Origin: Roseateles koreensis
Lineage (GTDB): Bacteria; Pseudomonadota; Gammaproteobacteria; Burkholderiales; Burkholderiaceae_C
Length of the DNA: 64,000 nt
NCBI RefSeq assembly: GCF_028595305.1
Contig: NZ_JAQQXS010000016.1
Location: 1 to 64,000, forward strand
Reading direction: 5' to 3'
Program-made: the position numbers and the translations under genes
Notes under the pieces: model-generated
Databases searched by the model: none
The model's input: only the letters and a program-made list of their open reading frames with translations
What the model was told of the DNA's origin: nothing
Shown here: piece by piece, positions 16,795 to 28,908 of the stretch
How the letters are laid out: each line of letters begins with the position of its first letter
How positions within the stretch are numbered: position 1 is the stretch's first letter

Positions 16795-16829
16795 AGCCGC
16801 CTCGGGTTACTACTGACCCGTTGGCGGCT
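16795..16829 (+). terminator. Two-part hairpin with T-run between rpsG and fusA
   Basis: AGCCGCC 16795-16801 pairs with GGCGGCT 16823-16829, and inside it CGGGT 16803-16807 pairs with ACCCG 16816-16820. CCTTTTT lies about eight bases after the stem, immediately before the GGAG site of fusA. It looks like an attenuator or a stem controlling fusA translation rather than a full stop, since fusA belongs to this operon. Confidence 0.5.
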
Positions 16830-16851
16830 CCTGCCTTTTTGGAGTGACATC

Positions 16852-18957
<2,106 letters not shown>

Positions 18958-18970
18958 CGTTTGAAGGCGT

Positions 18971-18993
18971 CGAACCCTCGCGTTGAGGGTTCG
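18971..18993 (+). other. Perfect 9-bp hairpin between fusA and tuf
   Basis: CGAACCCTC 18971-18979 pairs exactly with GAGGGTTCG 18985-18993 around a five-base loop. No T-run follows. It lies in the 173-base gap before tuf and may be an mRNA processing or stability element that lets tuf be expressed above fusA. Confidence 0.5.
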
Positions 18994-19130
18994 CACCTTC
19001 ATCCCGTTTTGCCGTATTTCAAGAATCGTCTTCGTCATGTCTTTCCCGGTTGCCAGTCGCCGGAATTCAAAAGCCTGACGGAAACGCTAAACCAACAGAC
19101 TGGCGCAATGTTCTTTTTGGAGCAATAGCA

Positions 19131-20321
<1,191 letters not shown>

Positions 20322-20427
20322 GTCTTTTGCGTGACCGTCCGGGCGCCGCTTGATGCGGGGCTCGGGCTTCACCTACTTCGCGGGTCTTGGCGGCATGCCA
20401 AACCGCTCGTTCTTTGAAGGAATAATC

Positions 20428-20739
20428 ATGCAAAAGCAAAAGATCCGGATCCGTCTGAAGGCGTTTGACTACAAGTTGATCGACCAGTCCGCCGCAGAAA
20501 TCGTGGAAACCGCCAAACGCACTGGCGCGATCGTCAAGGGCCCCGTGCCCCTGCCGACCCGCATGCAGCGTTTCGACATCCTGCGTTCGCCTCACGTCAA
20601 CAAGTCGTCGCGCGACCAGTTCGAAATCCGCACGCACCAGCGTTTGATGGACATTGTCGACCCGACGGACAAGACCGTTGACGCGTTGATGAAGCTGGAC
20701 CTGCCAGCTGGCGTGGACGTCGAAATCAAGTTGCAGTAA
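20428..20739 (+). CDS. rpsJ: 30S ribosomal protein S10 (NusE)
   Basis: S10 is a 30S head protein and, as NusE, links NusG and the ribosome to RNA polymerase. The 103-residue product starts [20 protein letters not shown] and contains the [10 protein letters not shown] segment near 68-77. ATG 20428 has GAAGGA upstream. The gene is joined to tuf (106-base gap) and separated from rplC by a strong terminator, so it behaves as the last gene of the str operon rather than the first of the S10 operon. Confidence 0.98.
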   Translation: MQKQKIRIRLKAFDYKLIDQSAAEIVETAKRTGAIVKGPVPLPTRMQRFDILRSPHVNKSSRDQFEIRTHQRLMDIVDPTDKTVDALMKLDLPAGVDVEIKLQ

Positions 20740-20814
20740 TTGCAACCCGGCGCTTGCTGGCGTACGAGTTTTTGCCAGCACCCGCCAGAGTCCAACGCCT
20801 GAGGGTGGAGGAAG

Positions 20815-20846
20815 AAAAGGGTGGCCTGCAAAGGCTGCCCTTTTTT
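20815..20846 (+). terminator. Intrinsic terminator after rpsJ
   Basis: AAAAGGGTGGCC 20815-20826 pairs with GGCTGCCCTTTT (two G-T wobbles) around TGCAAA and is followed by a TTTTTT run at 20841-20846. It should end the rpsL-rpsG-fusA-tuf-rpsJ transcript. It lies within the 337-base gap 20740-21076. Confidence 0.88.
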
Positions 20847-20866
20847 GTTGCAGCGCGAAGAAGCGC

Positions 20867-20896
20867 TTGCGTCCTTGCCCTTCGCCGCGTTATACT
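20867..20896 (+). promoter_or_regulatory. Probable promoter of the rplC-rpsQ operon
   Basis: TTGCGT (20867-20872), an 18-base spacer and TATACT (20891-20896) lie just after the rpsJ terminator. Transcription would start near 20903, leaving a leader of about 170 bases before rplC. A terminator-like hairpin begins almost at the predicted start site (see next entry). Confidence 0.65.
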
Positions 20897-20905
20897 CGCA
20901 AGCTT

Positions 20906-20938
20906 TCCCGCGCTGGTTATTGCCAGGGCGGGATTTTT
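20906..20938 (+). terminator. Attenuator-like hairpin at the start of the rplC leader
   Basis: TCCCGC-G-CTGG (20906-20916) pairs with CCAG-G-GCGGGA (20923-20933) and is followed directly by TTTTT (20934-20938). It has the form of an intrinsic terminator but sits within about 35 bases of the predicted transcription start, so it may be an attenuator for the S10-type operon, or a protective 5' stem. L4-controlled attenuation of this operon is known in E. coli; a link here is only inference. Confidence 0.55.
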
Positions 20939-21076
20939 CGCACCGCTGAAAGTTGCAGTTTTCTGGTTTTTGCCAGTATTTTGTGGTGAATTAGCGGTTC
21001 GAGGTCGCCCCGGCCAATCGTTGTCGGGTGTTTGTAAATGGCTTCCAGGGTCAATCCTGTGGGGCTGGAGAAAACC

Positions 21077-21748
21077 ATGAGTCTAAGCAATCGTCTCGGA
21101 TTGCTGGGCCGCAAGGTGGGCATGATGCGCATCTTCACGGACGACGGCGATGCCGTGCCTGTGACGGTGCTTGATGTGTCCGACAACCGCGTGTCCCAGA
21201 TCAAGACCGTAGAAAACGACGGCTACACCGCTATTCAAGTGGTGTTCGGTTCGCGCAAAGCATCGCGCGTGACCAAGCCGGAAGCCGGCCACCTTGCCAA
21301 GGCAGGTGTTGAAGCCGGTCGTGTGATGAGCGAATTCCGCGTTGCCGCAGAAGTCGCTGCCGAATACAAGCTGGGTGCGCAAGTGCCGGTCTCGCTGTTC
21401 GCAGCGGGTCAGCTGGTGGATGTGCAAGGCACTTCCATCGGTAAGGGCTTCGAAGGCACCATCAAGCGTCACAACTTCCATTCGCAGCGTGCGTCCCACG
21501 GTAACAGCCGTTCGCACAATGTTCCTGGCTCCATCTCGATGGCCCAGGATCCCGGTCGTGTGTTCCCTGGCAAGAAGATGTCGGGCCACCTGGGTGACGT
21601 GACTGTAAGCGTGCAGAACCTGGACATCGTGCGCGTTGACGAAGCTCGTCAACTGCTGCTGGTCCGCGGTGCTGTGCCGGGTGCCAAGAACGGCCATGTG
21701 GTCGTGCGCCCTGCCGTCAAGGTCAAGGTCAAGAAGGGAGCCAACTGA
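21077..21748 (+). CDS. rplC: 50S ribosomal protein L3
   Basis: L3 is an early assembly protein reaching to the peptidyl transferase centre. The 223-residue product starts [20 protein letters not shown] and includes the glutamine-methylation region around [20 protein letters not shown] near 154-173. GGAG precedes ATG 21077; the frame back to 21038 is not conserved. The stop overlaps the rplD start by one base. Confidence 0.98.
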   Translation: MSLSNRLGLLGRKVGMMRIFTDDGDAVPVTVLDVSDNRVSQIKTVENDGYTAIQVVFGSRKASRVTKPEAGHLAKAGVEAGRVMSEFRVAAEVAAEYKLGAQVPVSLFAAGQLVDVQGTSIGKGFEGTIKRHNFHSQRASHGNSRSHNVPGSISMAQDPGRVFPGKKMSGHLGDVTVSVQNLDIVRVDEARQLLLVRGAVPGAKNGHVVVRPAVKVKVKKGAN

Positions 21749-22368
21749 TGCAGCTCGAGCTCCTGAATGAGCAAGGTCAGGCCACCTCCAAGGTGGATGC
21801 TCCTGATACGCTGTTTGCTCGCGATTACAACGAAGCCCTGGTGCACCAGGTGGTCGTGGCCTTCCAGGCCAACGCCCGCCAAGGCACTCGCGCCCAGAAG
21901 GACCGCGAACAAGTCAAGCACTCGACCAAGAAGCCTTTCCGTCAGAAGGGTACTGGCCGCGCACGTGCTGGTATGACGTCTTCGCCTCTGTGGCGTGGCG
22001 GTGGTCGGATTTTCCCGAACATGCCTGACGAAAACTTCACGCACAAGCTGAACAAGAAGATGTATCGCGCCGGTATGGCCGCCATCCTCTCGCAGCTGGC
22101 TCGCGAAGGCCGCCTGGCCGTGGTGGATTCGATCTCGATCGAAGCCCCCAAGACCAAGCTGCTGGCTGCCAAGTTCAAGGCCATGGGTCTGGAGTCGGTG
22201 ATGTTGATCGCCGACCAAGTGGATGACAACCTGGCGCTGGCATCGCGCAATCTGGCCAACGTGCTGGTTTGCGAGCCGCGTTACGCTGATCCGCTGTCGC
22301 TGGTCTTCTACAAGAAGATCCTGGTGACCAAGGCCGCAATGGAGCAACTCCAGGAGATGCTGGCATGA
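21748..22368 (+). CDS. rplD: 50S ribosomal protein L4
   Basis: L4 lines the exit tunnel with its extended loop and is the autorepressor of the S10 operon in E. coli. The 206-residue product starts [20 protein letters not shown]. The tunnel-loop segment [20 protein letters not shown] lies near 63-82, with the lysines and glycines tied to macrolide effects unchanged. Start and stop overlap neighbours by one and four bases, indicating coupled translation. Confidence 0.98.
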   Translation: MQLELLNEQGQATSKVDAPDTLFARDYNEALVHQVVVAFQANARQGTRAQKDREQVKHSTKKPFRQKGTGRARAGMTSSPLWRGGGRIFPNMPDENFTHKLNKKMYRAGMAAILSQLAREGRLAVVDSISIEAPKTKLLAAKFKAMGLESVMLIADQVDDNLALASRNLANVLVCEPRYADPLSLVFYKKILVTKAAMEQLQEMLA

Positions 22369-22679
22369 GCGTTCAAAAATATTCTGAAGGCCGTCTGGCC
22401 TCGGTGCTGCTGGCTCCGATCGTTTCCGAAAAGGCAACGGCTGTTGGCGAGACGCACAACCAAGTGTTGTTCAAGGTCTTGCGTGACGCCACCAAGCCTG
22501 AAATCAAGGCCGCTGTTGAACTGATGTTCAAGGTCGAGGTTTCTGCAGTGAACGTGGTTCAGGTCAAGGGCAAGGTCAAGAAATTTGGCCGCTCCATCGG
22601 TCGCCGCGATCACGTCAAGAAGGCGTATGTGTCGCTGAAGCCGGGCCAAGAGCTCAACTTCTCCGGGGAGGCTGCGTAA
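22365..22679 (+). CDS. rplW: 50S ribosomal protein L23
   Basis: L23 lies at the tunnel exit and is the docking site for trigger factor and SRP. The 104-residue product contains [22 protein letters not shown] near 17-38 and a C-terminal RNA-binding part with [17 protein letters not shown]. It starts by an ATGA overlap with rplD and its stop shares one base with the rplB start. Confidence 0.98.
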   Translation: MSVQKYSEGRLASVLLAPIVSEKATAVGETHNQVLFKVLRDATKPEIKAAVELMFKVEVSAVNVVQVKGKVKKFGRSIGRRDHVKKAYVSLKPGQELNFSGEAA

Positions 22680-23503
22680 TGGCTGTCGTTAAAGTCAAAC
22701 CAACGTCACCCGGCCGTCGTGCCGTCGTGAAGGTGGTGCACAAGCATTTGCACAAGGGCGCGCCCCATGCAGCTTTGCTTGAGCCGCAAATCCAAAATTC
22801 CGGCCGTAATAACAACGGTCACATCACGATTCGCCACAAGGGCGGTGGTCACAAGCACCACTACCGTGTGGTCGACTTCAAGCGCAACAAGGACGGAATC
22901 CCGGCCAAGGTTGAGACGATTGAATATGACCCGAACCGTACGGCTCACATCGCTCTGGTGTGCTATGCCGACGGCGAGCGTCGTTACATCATCGCTCCGC
23001 GTGGTCTGGAAGTCGGTTCGACCATCCTGAGCGGCGCTGAGGCTCCGATCAAGGCTGGTAACACGCTGCCTATCCGCAACATTCCCGTGGGTTCAACGAT
23101 CCACTGCGTGGAAATGCTGCCGGGCAAGGGTGCTCAGATCGCCCGCTCCGCTGGTGTGTCCGTGGTGCTGATGGCTCGCGAAGGCGTTTACGCTCAGTTG
23201 CGTCTGCGCTCGGGCGAAGTCCGTCGCATCCACATCGACTGCCGCGCCACAATTGGCGAGGTCAGCAACGAAGAGCATCAGCTGCGCCAGTACGGCAAGG
23301 CCGGCGCGATCCGTTGGAAGGGTATTCGCCCGACCGTTCGCGGTACTGCGATGAACCCGGTGGATCACCCGCACGGTGGTGGTGAAGGTCGTACCGGTGA
23401 GGGCCAGGCGCCTGTGTCGCCGTGGAACACCCTCACGAAGGGCTACCGCACTCGTAACAACAAGCGCACGCAGACGTTCATCGTTTCGCGTCGCAAGAAG
23501 TAA
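22679..23503 (+). CDS. rplB: 50S ribosomal protein L2
   Basis: L2 supports the peptidyl transferase centre and subunit joining. The 274-residue product has the N-terminal OB-like part ([20 protein letters not shown] at about 42-61) and the C-terminal [18 protein letters not shown] around 224-241, which includes the functionally important His of the DHPHGGGEG loop. Coupled to rplW by a one-base overlap. Confidence 0.99.
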   Translation: MAVVKVKPTSPGRRAVVKVVHKHLHKGAPHAALLEPQIQNSGRNNNGHITIRHKGGGHKHHYRVVDFKRNKDGIPAKVETIEYDPNRTAHIALVCYADGERRYIIAPRGLEVGSTILSGAEAPIKAGNTLPIRNIPVGSTIHCVEMLPGKGAQIARSAGVSVVLMAREGVYAQLRLRSGEVRRIHIDCRATIGEVSNEEHQLRQYGKAGAIRWKGIRPTVRGTAMNPVDHPHGGGEGRTGEGQAPVSPWNTLTKGYRTRNNKRTQTFIVSRRKK

Positions 23504-23513
23504 AGGGTAGGCC

Positions 23514-23792
23514 ATGACTCGTTCACTGAAGAAGGGCCCGTTCATTGACCATCACCTCTTGGCTAAGGTCGAGAAGGCAGTGGCCAACAAGGACAAGAAG
23601 CCTATCAAGACTTGGTCGCGCCGCTCGACGATCCTGCCCGAATTCATCGGTCTGACGATCGCCGTGCACAACGGCAAGCAACACGTGCCAGTTTATGTGT
23701 CTGACCAGATGGTCGGCCACAAGCTGGGTGAATTCGCACTGACCCGCACCTTCAAAGGCCACCCGGCCGACAAGAAGGCTGGGAAGAAGTAA
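23514..23792 (+). CDS. rpsS: 30S ribosomal protein S19
   Basis: S19 is a 30S head protein that contacts S13 and the A-site finger. The 92-residue product starts [20 protein letters not shown] and has the conserved [20 protein letters not shown] near 43-62. It is 10 bases after rplB with a GGTAGG-type site and is followed by rplV after 11 bases. Confidence 0.98.
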   Translation: MTRSLKKGPFIDHHLLAKVEKAVANKDKKPIKTWSRRSTILPEFIGLTIAVHNGKQHVPVYVSDQMVGHKLGEFALTRTFKGHPADKKAGKK

Positions 23793-23803
23793 GGATGCCA
23801 ACG

Positions 23804-24133
23804 ATGGAAACCAAAGCAATCGTTCGCGGTGTCCGCCTTTCGTGTGACAAGGGCCGCCTGGTGGCGGACCTGATCCGCGGCAAGAAGGTGGATCACGCCC
23901 TGAACATCCTGGAATTCACCCAGAAGAAGGCTGCAGTCATCATCAAGAAGGCGCTGGAAAGCGCCATCGCCAACGCCGAGCATAACGACGGCGCTGATAT
24001 CGATGAACTGAAAGTCACCACCATCTATGTGGAACAAGGTGCAACGCTGAAGCGCTTCTCTGCCCGTGCCAAAGGCCGTGGCAATCGCATCAGCAAGCCC
24101 ACTTGCCACATCTTCGTGTCGGTCGGCAACTGA
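23804..24133 (+). CDS. rplV: 50S ribosomal protein L22
   Basis: L22 lines the exit tunnel with a beta-hairpin. The 109-residue product starts [20 protein letters not shown] and ends [14 protein letters not shown]. An in-frame ATG nine bases earlier (23795) directly abuts AAGG 23791-23794; ATG 23804 has that AAGG at a normal nine-base distance and gives the usual N-terminus, so it is chosen. The hairpin region near 80-98 ([16 protein letters not shown]) is intact. Confidence 0.96.
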   Translation: METKAIVRGVRLSCDKGRLVADLIRGKKVDHALNILEFTQKKAAVIIKKALESAIANAEHNDGADIDELKVTTIYVEQGATLKRFSARAKGRGNRISKPTCHIFVSVGN

Positions 24134-24149
24134 AGGCTGAAGGAAGACT

Positions 24150-25001
24150 ATGGGACAGAAAATCCATCCGACTGGCTTTCGCCTGCCAGTCACCCGTAAC
24201 TGGGCTTCGCGTTGGTACGCGTCGAACAAGAACTTCGCCACCATGCTGGCTGAAGATCTGCAAGTTCGCGAATACCTGAAGACCAAGCTGAAGAATGCTG
24301 CGGTTTCGCGCATTCTGATCGAGCGTCCTGCCAAGAACGCCCGCATCACCATTTACTCGGCTCGTCCGGGTGTGGTGATCGGCAAGAAGGGCGAAGACAT
24401 CGAAAACCTGAAGGCCGAACTGACCAAGCGTCTGGGCGTGCCGGTGGCCGTGAACATCGAAGAAGTGCGCAAGCCCGAAATCGATGCTCAGCTGATCGCC
24501 GACTCGATCACCCAGCAGCTGGAAAAGCGCATCATGTTCCGTCGCGCCATGAAGCGTGCGATGCAGAACGCGATGCGTCTGGGCGCCCAGGGCATCAAGA
24601 TCATGTCGTCGGGCCGTCTGAACGGTATCGAAATCGCTCGTTGCGAGTGGTACCGTGAAGGCCGTGTGCCATTGCACACCCTGAAGGCTGACATTGACTA
24701 CGGTTTCTCTGAAGCCAGCACGACCTACGGCATCATCGGTGTCAAGGTCTGGGTCTATCGCGGTGACCGTCTCGCCAATGGCGATGCGCCCGTGATCAAG
24801 AGCGAAGCAGGCGAAGAGGATCGTCGCCCACGTCGCAACACCCGTCCTGGTGCACCGAGCGGCCGTGGCCGCCCTGGTGGTGACCGTGGCCCGCGTGGTG
24901 ACGGCGGTGGCGATAAGCCTGCCGGCGACGCCGCTCAGCCCGCTGCTAAGCGTGTGGTCCGCAAGGCCGCACCCGTGGCTGGCGAAGCCAAAGGAGAATA
25001 A
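24150..25001 (+). CDS. rpsC: 30S ribosomal protein S3 with basic C-terminal tail
   Basis: S3 lines the mRNA entry tunnel and contributes to ribosomal helicase activity. The product has 283 residues against about 233 in E. coli. The KH domain with [20 protein letters not shown] near 75-94 and the C-terminal S3 domain are followed by about 55 extra residues rich in Arg, Gly, Pro and Ala. Such tails are common in Burkholderiales S3. GAAGGA precedes the ATG. Confidence 0.98.
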   Translation: MGQKIHPTGFRLPVTRNWASRWYASNKNFATMLAEDLQVREYLKTKLKNAAVSRILIERPAKNARITIYSARPGVVIGKKGEDIENLKAELTKRLGVPVAVNIEEVRKPEIDAQLIADSITQQLEKRIMFRRAMKRAMQNAMRLGAQGIKIMSSGRLNGIEIARCEWYREGRVPLHTLKADIDYGFSEASTTYGIIGVKVWVYRGDRLANGDAPVIKSEAGEEDRRPRRNTRPGAPSGRGRPGGDRGPRGDGGGDKPAGDAAQPAAKRVVRKAAPVAGEAKGE

Positions 25002-25003
25002 CA

Positions 25004-25420
25004 ATGCTGCAACCAGCTCGTCGCAAATATCGCAAGGAGCAAAAGGGTCGTAACACGGGTGTTGCTACCCGTGGTGCTGCGGTGTCTTTTGGCGATTTCG
25101 GCCTGAAGGCAACCGAGCGCGGCCGTTTGACGGCTCGTCAGATCGAAGCTGCACGTCGTGCAATCTCGCGCCATATCAAGCGCGGTGGTCGTATCTTCAT
25201 CCGCATCTTCCCCGACAAGCCGATCTCCCAGAAGCCTGCCGAAGTCCGTATGGGTAACGGTAAGGGCAACCCGGAGTACTACGTCGCTGAGATTCAGCCT
25301 GGCAAGGTGCTCTACGAGATCAACGGTGTGCCGGAAGCTCTGGCTCGCGAAGCGTTCACTCTGGCTGCTGCAAAGCTGCCCCTGAGCTGCACCTTCGTGA
25401 CGCGCCAAGTCGGCACCTGA
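25004..25420 (+). CDS. rplP: 50S ribosomal protein L16
   Basis: L16 organises the A-site region of the 50S subunit. The 138-residue product starts [20 protein letters not shown] and includes [20 protein letters not shown] near 51-70 and [20 protein letters not shown] near 85-104, which contains the arginine-adjacent loop modified in some species. The AAAGGAGAA site lies within the end of rpsC, two bases upstream of this gene. Confidence 0.98.
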   Translation: MLQPARRKYRKEQKGRNTGVATRGAAVSFGDFGLKATERGRLTARQIEAARRAISRHIKRGGRIFIRIFPDKPISQKPAEVRMGNGKGNPEYYVAEIQPGKVLYEINGVPEALAREAFTLAAAKLPLSCTFVTRQVGT

Positions 25421-25433
25421 AGGGAAAGACACC

Positions 25434-25634
25434 ATGAAAGCATCTGAACTGCGTGGCAAGGATGTCGCCGCCTTGGAAAAGGAAGTGACCGACCTGCTCA
25501 AGGCCCATTTCGGCCTGCGCATGCAAAAAGCCACTCAACAGTTGAGCAATCACACTGTTCTGGGCAACACGCGCCGTGATATCGCTCGCGTCAAGACCAT
25601 CTTGAACGAGAAGAAGAAGGGAGCCGCCAAATGA
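25434..25634 (+). CDS. rpmC: 50S ribosomal protein L29
   Basis: L29 is a small two-helix protein at the tunnel exit next to L23. The 66-residue product starts [20 protein letters not shown] and contains [16 protein letters not shown] and the conserved [14 protein letters not shown]. It begins 13 bases after rplP and overlaps rpsQ by four bases. Confidence 0.97.
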   Translation: MKASELRGKDVAALEKEVTDLLKAHFGLRMQKATQQLSNHTVLGNTRRDIARVKTILNEKKKGAAK

Positions 25635-25900
25635 CGCAAGCTCAAGAAAAGAACACGCGTACCTTGATCGGTCGTGTGGTCAGCGACAAGCGCGCCAAGA
25701 CCGTGACCGTGCTGATTGAGCGCCGTGCCAAGCACGAGCTCTACGGCAAGATCGTGGCCCGTTCCCGCAAGTACCACGCCCATGACGAAAAGGGCGAGTA
25801 CAAGATGGGTGATGTGGTCGAGATCGCCGAAGGCCGTCCGCTGTCCAAGACCAAGAGCTGGGTTGTGACCCGCTTGGTCGAGAAGGCTGAGATCGTCTGA
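25631..25900 (+). CDS. rpsQ: 30S ribosomal protein S17
   Basis: S17 is a primary 16S rRNA-binding protein of OB fold. The 89-residue product contains [20 protein letters not shown] near 10-29 and [19 protein letters not shown] near 49-67. It starts in a four-base ATGA overlap with rpmC. A strong terminator begins about 55 bases after its stop, so it is the last gene of the rplC-rpsQ operon here. Confidence 0.98.
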   Translation: MTQAQEKNTRTLIGRVVSDKRAKTVTVLIERRAKHELYGKIVARSRKYHAHDEKGEYKMGDVVEIAEGRPLSKTKSWVVTRLVEKAEIV

Positions 25901-25954
25901 TCATTGCATTGCTGAAGTCCTGAACCTTGTACGGTCTTGTACCGTACTTGGCAC

Positions 25955-25999
25955 AAAACGGTCGGAACGCTGGAATACTGGCGCCCGGCCGTTTTTTTT
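25955..25999 (+). terminator. Strong intrinsic terminator after rpsQ
   Basis: AAAACGGTCGG 25955-25965 pairs with CCGGCCGTTTT 25985-25995 (one T-G wobble), and the T-run continues for eight bases to 25999. It separates the S10-type block from the peroxiredoxin gene. A smaller stem, ACGGT/ACCGT, lies just before it near 25931-25945. Confidence 0.92.
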
Positions 26000-26069
26000 G
26001 GCCAGAAATTCTTGCGCAACCCGCTCGTGGGTTGTTGTGACTACCGGCTCTCAAAGGAAAGTAAACACC

Positions 26070-26579
26070 ATGTTGAAAATTGGCGATCAAGTGCCCACGG
26101 GTACGCTGCAGGAGTTCATCGAAGTCGAAGGCAATGGCTGCAGCCTGGGGCCGAATGCGGTCGACATTGCCGGCGCTGTGGCTGGCAAAACGATTGCCGT
26201 GTTTGCGCTGCCCGGTGCCTTCACGCCGACCTGCTCCGCTCAGCATGTGCCGGGCTACATTGCCCAGGCAGATGCCCTGAAGGCCGCTGGCGTGGACGAA
26301 ATCTGGTGCGTGTCCGTCAATGATGCCTTTGTGATGGGGGCCTGGGCCCGCGAGCAAAAGACGGCCGACAAGGTTCGCATGTTGGCAGACGGCAGCGCCG
26401 ACTTCACCAAGGCGACCGGCCTGACGCTCGATTTGCTGTCGCGTGGCATGGGCCTGCGTTCGCAGCGCTACTCGATGCTTCTGGTGAATGGCCAGGTGAA
26501 GACGCTGAATATCGAGGCGCCGGGCAAGTTCGAGGTGAGTGACGCGACCACGATGCTGGCTCAAGCGCAGGCACTCTGA
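26070..26579 (+). CDS. Peroxiredoxin of the Prx5 type
   Basis: 169 residues from ATG 26070 (AAAGGAAA upstream). The active-site stretch PGAFTPTCS places the peroxidatic Cys at residue 55, with the conserved Thr three residues before it. The matching Arg is in LRSQRYSMLLVNG, and Cys80 (EIWCVSVND) is the only other nearby cysteine. Prx5 enzymes reduce hydrogen and alkyl hydroperoxides with thioredoxin or glutaredoxin. No glutaredoxin domain is fused, so the reductant is encoded elsewhere. It stands alone between the rpsQ terminator and the spc promoter. Its own promoter is not obvious in the short gap 26000-26069. Confidence 0.95.
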   Translation: MLKIGDQVPTGTLQEFIEVEGNGCSLGPNAVDIAGAVAGKTIAVFALPGAFTPTCSAQHVPGYIAQADALKAAGVDEIWCVSVNDAFVMGAWAREQKTADKVRMLADGSADFTKATGLTLDLLSRGMGLRSQRYSMLLVNGQVKTLNIEAPGKFEVSDATTMLAQAQAL

Positions 26580-26585
26580 ACTGCT

Positions 26586-26646
26586 GCGGTCATGCTGTGA
26601 CCGCGCAAGAAGACTGCGGCGGGGAAACGCCCGCGCCGCAGTCTTC
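26586..26646 (+). other. Two strong hairpins after the peroxiredoxin gene
   Basis: GCGGTCA 26586-26592 pairs with TGACCGC 26598-26604. Directly after, GAAGACTGCGGC 26609-26620 pairs exactly with GCCGCAGTCTTC 26635-26646. No T-run follows either stem. They probably mark the 3' end of the peroxiredoxin mRNA. They lie in the 314-base gap 26580-26893, which otherwise holds the spc promoter and a leader. Confidence 0.6.
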
Positions 26647-26667
26647 AAAGACATTTGCAGAAAGTGC

Positions 26668-26697
26668 TTGACGCCGCATGCGCGTTCAGTGCACAAT
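26668..26697 (+). promoter_or_regulatory. Probable spc operon promoter
   Basis: TTGACG (26668-26673), an 18-base spacer and CACAAT (26692-26697). Transcription would start near 26704, giving a leader of about 190 bases before rplN with no gene inside. The near-consensus -35 box and the position directly before rplN support it as the main promoter for rplN onwards. Confidence 0.7.
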
Positions 26698-26893
26698 CTA
26701 AAGCTTCGCCGAACGCAATGCGCACCTGGTGGTGCGTTATGGCCTCGGATCCGCCCTCAACTGCTGAGCGCAGGACTCTCACGGAAGTGAATCAAGTCTT
26801 GTGTTTGGTCAACGGGCCCAAGACTGACCGATGAGTCCGCAGCGCCCGGAATGACCAGGGGCTAGAGATGATTTGGGAAAAGTTGGGGATAAC

Positions 26894-27262
26894 ATGATTC
26901 AAATGCAATCGCGACTCGACGTCGCGGACAACACTGGCGCCAAGTCCGTCATGTGTATCAAGGTGCTTGGTGGTTCCAAGCGTCGGTACGCTGGCATTGG
27001 CGACATCATCAAGGTCAGCATCAAAGAAGCTGCGCCTCGTGCCCGAGTGAAAAAGGGTGAGGTCTACAGCGCTGTGGTCGTTCGCACCGCCAAGGGTGTT
27101 CGTCGTCAAGACGGCTCGCTGGTGAAGTTCGACGGCAATGCCGCCGTGCTGCTGAATGCCAAGCTGGAGCCGATCGGCACCCGCATCTTCGGCCCCGTGA
27201 CGCGTGAACTGCGTACCGAGCGCTTCATGAAGATCGTGTCGCTGGCGCCTGAGGTTCTCTGA
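26894..27262 (+). CDS. rplN: 50S ribosomal protein L14
   Basis: L14 lies at the subunit interface and is the RsfS silencing-factor target. The 122-residue product starts [20 protein letters not shown] and has the signature [20 protein letters not shown] near 55-74. ATG 26894 follows TTGGGGATAAC; the frame from 26873 is not conserved. First gene of the spc block. Confidence 0.98.
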   Translation: MIQMQSRLDVADNTGAKSVMCIKVLGGSKRRYAGIGDIIKVSIKEAAPRARVKKGEVYSAVVVRTAKGVRRQDGSLVKFDGNAAVLLNAKLEPIGTRIFGPVTRELRTERFMKIVSLAPEVL

Positions 27263-27287
27263 GCTCGGTCACAGTAAAAGGTAAGCC

Positions 27288-27605
27288 ATGAACAAGATTC
27301 GTACAGGCGACCAAGTCATTGTTTTGACCGGTCGCGACAAGGGCAAGCGCGGCGCTGTGGCGCAGCGCATTGATGCCGATCACATCGTTGTGGAAGGCGT
27401 GAATGTCGTCAAGAAGCATGTCAAGCCGAACCCCATGAAGGGTACGACTGGCGGTGTTGTTGACAAGACGATGCCTATCCATCAATCCAACGTGGCGATT
27501 TTTAACGCTGCATCCGGCAAGGCCGATCGCGTGGGCATCAAGCTCGCAGCCGATGGCAAGAAGGTGCGCGTTTTCAAGTCGACCGGCGAAGAGATCAAGG
27601 CTTAA
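27288..27605 (+). CDS. rplX: 50S ribosomal protein L24
   Basis: L24 is an assembly initiator at the tunnel exit. The 105-residue product contains the KOW motif [20 protein letters not shown] near 4-23 and [15 protein letters not shown] near 43-57. It lies 25 bases after rplN with AAAGGTAAG upstream, and 10 bases before rplE. Confidence 0.98.
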   Translation: MNKIRTGDQVIVLTGRDKGKRGAVAQRIDADHIVVEGVNVVKKHVKPNPMKGTTGGVVDKTMPIHQSNVAIFNAASGKADRVGIKLAADGKKVRVFKSTGEEIKA

Positions 27606-27615
27606 GGGGTTCGAC

Positions 27616-28155
27616 ATGACTCGTTTGCAAGCGTTTTATCGCGAAAAAGTTGTGCCAAGCCTCTCTGAGAAGTTTGGTTACTCGTCGGTCATGGAAGTGC
27701 CTCGCATCACCAAGATCACTCTGAACATGGGTGTGAGCGAAGCCGTCGCCGACAAGAAGGTCATGGACCACGCTGTCAGCGACCTGACCAAGATCGCAGG
27801 CCAGAAGCCTGTCGTGACGAAGTCGAAGAAGGCAATTGCCGGCTTCAAGATTCGTGACGGCGTGCCAATCGGCTGCATGGTGACTCTGCGCGGCGTGCAG
27901 ATGTACGAATTCCTGGATCGTTTTGTCACCATCGCTTTGCCGCGTGTGCGTGACTTCCGCGGTATCTCGGGTCGTTCGTTCGATGGCCGTGGCAACTACA
28001 ACATCGGCGTCAAAGAACAGATCATCTTCCCTGAGATCGACTATGACAAGGTGGATGCGTTGCGTGGGCTGAATATCAGCATCACCACAAGCGCCAAGAC
28101 GGACGACGAGTGCAAAGCCCTGTTGGCAGCATTCAAGTTCCCGTTCAAGAACTGA
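27616..28155 (+). CDS. rplE: 50S ribosomal protein L5
   Basis: L5 binds 5S rRNA and contacts the P-site tRNA. The 179-residue product starts [20 protein letters not shown] and contains [20 protein letters not shown] near 31-50 and the C-terminal [22 protein letters not shown] precedes ATG 27616; the frame continuing back to 27454 overlaps rplX and is rejected. Confidence 0.98.
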   Translation: MTRLQAFYREKVVPSLSEKFGYSSVMEVPRITKITLNMGVSEAVADKKVMDHAVSDLTKIAGQKPVVTKSKKAIAGFKIRDGVPIGCMVTLRGVQMYEFLDRFVTIALPRVRDFRGISGRSFDGRGNYNIGVKEQIIFPEIDYDKVDALRGLNISITTSAKTDDECKALLAAFKFPFKN

Positions 28156-28163
28156 GGTGACCC

Positions 28164-28469
28164 GTGGCAAAAACATCCCTGAAGCAACGTGAGCTGAAGC
28201 GCGACGCGCTGGTGGCCAAGTATGCAAAGAAGTATGCGGAACTGAAGGGCATCGCCAATGATGCCAAGAAGACGGACGAAGAGCGTTATGCCGCTCGTCT
28301 GGAGCTGCAACAGCTGCCCCGCAATGCCTACCCAACTCGTCAGCGTAACCGCTGCGCGTTGACTGGGCGTCCCCGCGGTACCTTCCGCAAGTTCGGCCTG
28401 GGCCGTAACAAGATTCGTGAGCTGGCCTTCAAAGGCGACATCCCTGGTGTCGTCAAGGCCAGCTGGTAA
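28164..28469 (+). CDS. rpsN: 30S ribosomal protein S14, zinc-free form (GTG start)
   Basis: S14 helps assemble the 30S head. The 101-residue product is the long form without the zinc-binding CXXC pairs; a single Cys occurs in [20 protein letters not shown]. It starts at GTG 28164 behind GAGGTGACCC, eight bases after rplE. A zinc-free S14 in the main operon removes one zinc demand. L36 further along does carry zinc ligands. Confidence 0.97.
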   Translation: MAKTSLKQRELKRDALVAKYAKKYAELKGIANDAKKTDEERYAARLELQQLPRNAYPTRQRNRCALTGRPRGTFRKFGLGRNKIRELAFKGDIPGVVKASW

Positions 28470-28494
28470 TCGGCACGATTAGGAGAAATCGCAA

Positions 28495-28890
28495 ATGAGC
28501 ATGAGTGATCCTATCGCCGACATGCTGACCCGCATTCGCAACGCCCAAAGCGTTGAGAAGGTCAGCGTCGTGATGCCGTCCTCGAAGTTGAAAGTGGCGA
28601 TCGCCAAAGTCCTGAAGGACGAAGGCTACATCGACAGCTTTGCAGTGCGCGGTGAAGCCGCTCGCCCAGAGCTGGAGATTTCGCTGAAGTATTACGGCGG
28701 TAAGCCCGTGATTGAGCGCATTGAGCGCGTGAGCCGTCCCGGCCTGCGCATCTACAAGGGCCGTCACGACATTCCTCAGGTCATGAATGGCCTGGGTGTG
28801 GCGATTGTCACCACGCCGCAAGGTGTGATGACGGACCGCAAAGCACGTCAAGCCGGCATCGGCGGCGAAGTGCTCTGCTACGTCGCCTAA
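28495..28890 (+). CDS. rpsH: 30S ribosomal protein S8
   Basis: S8 is a primary 16S rRNA-binding protein and the spc repressor in E. coli. The 131-residue product starts [20 protein letters not shown] and ends with [26 protein letters not shown]-type residues. Two ATGs (28495, 28501) lie in frame; the first has TAGGAGAAAT at suitable distance. rplF follows after 18 bases. Confidence 0.98.
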   Translation: MSMSDPIADMLTRIRNAQSVEKVSVVMPSSKLKVAIAKVLKDEGYIDSFAVRGEAARPELEISLKYYGGKPVIERIERVSRPGLRIYKGRHDIPQVMNGLGVAIVTTPQGVMTDRKARQAGIGGEVLCYVA

Positions 28891-28908
28891 GCGCAAGGAG
28901 ATATAACA

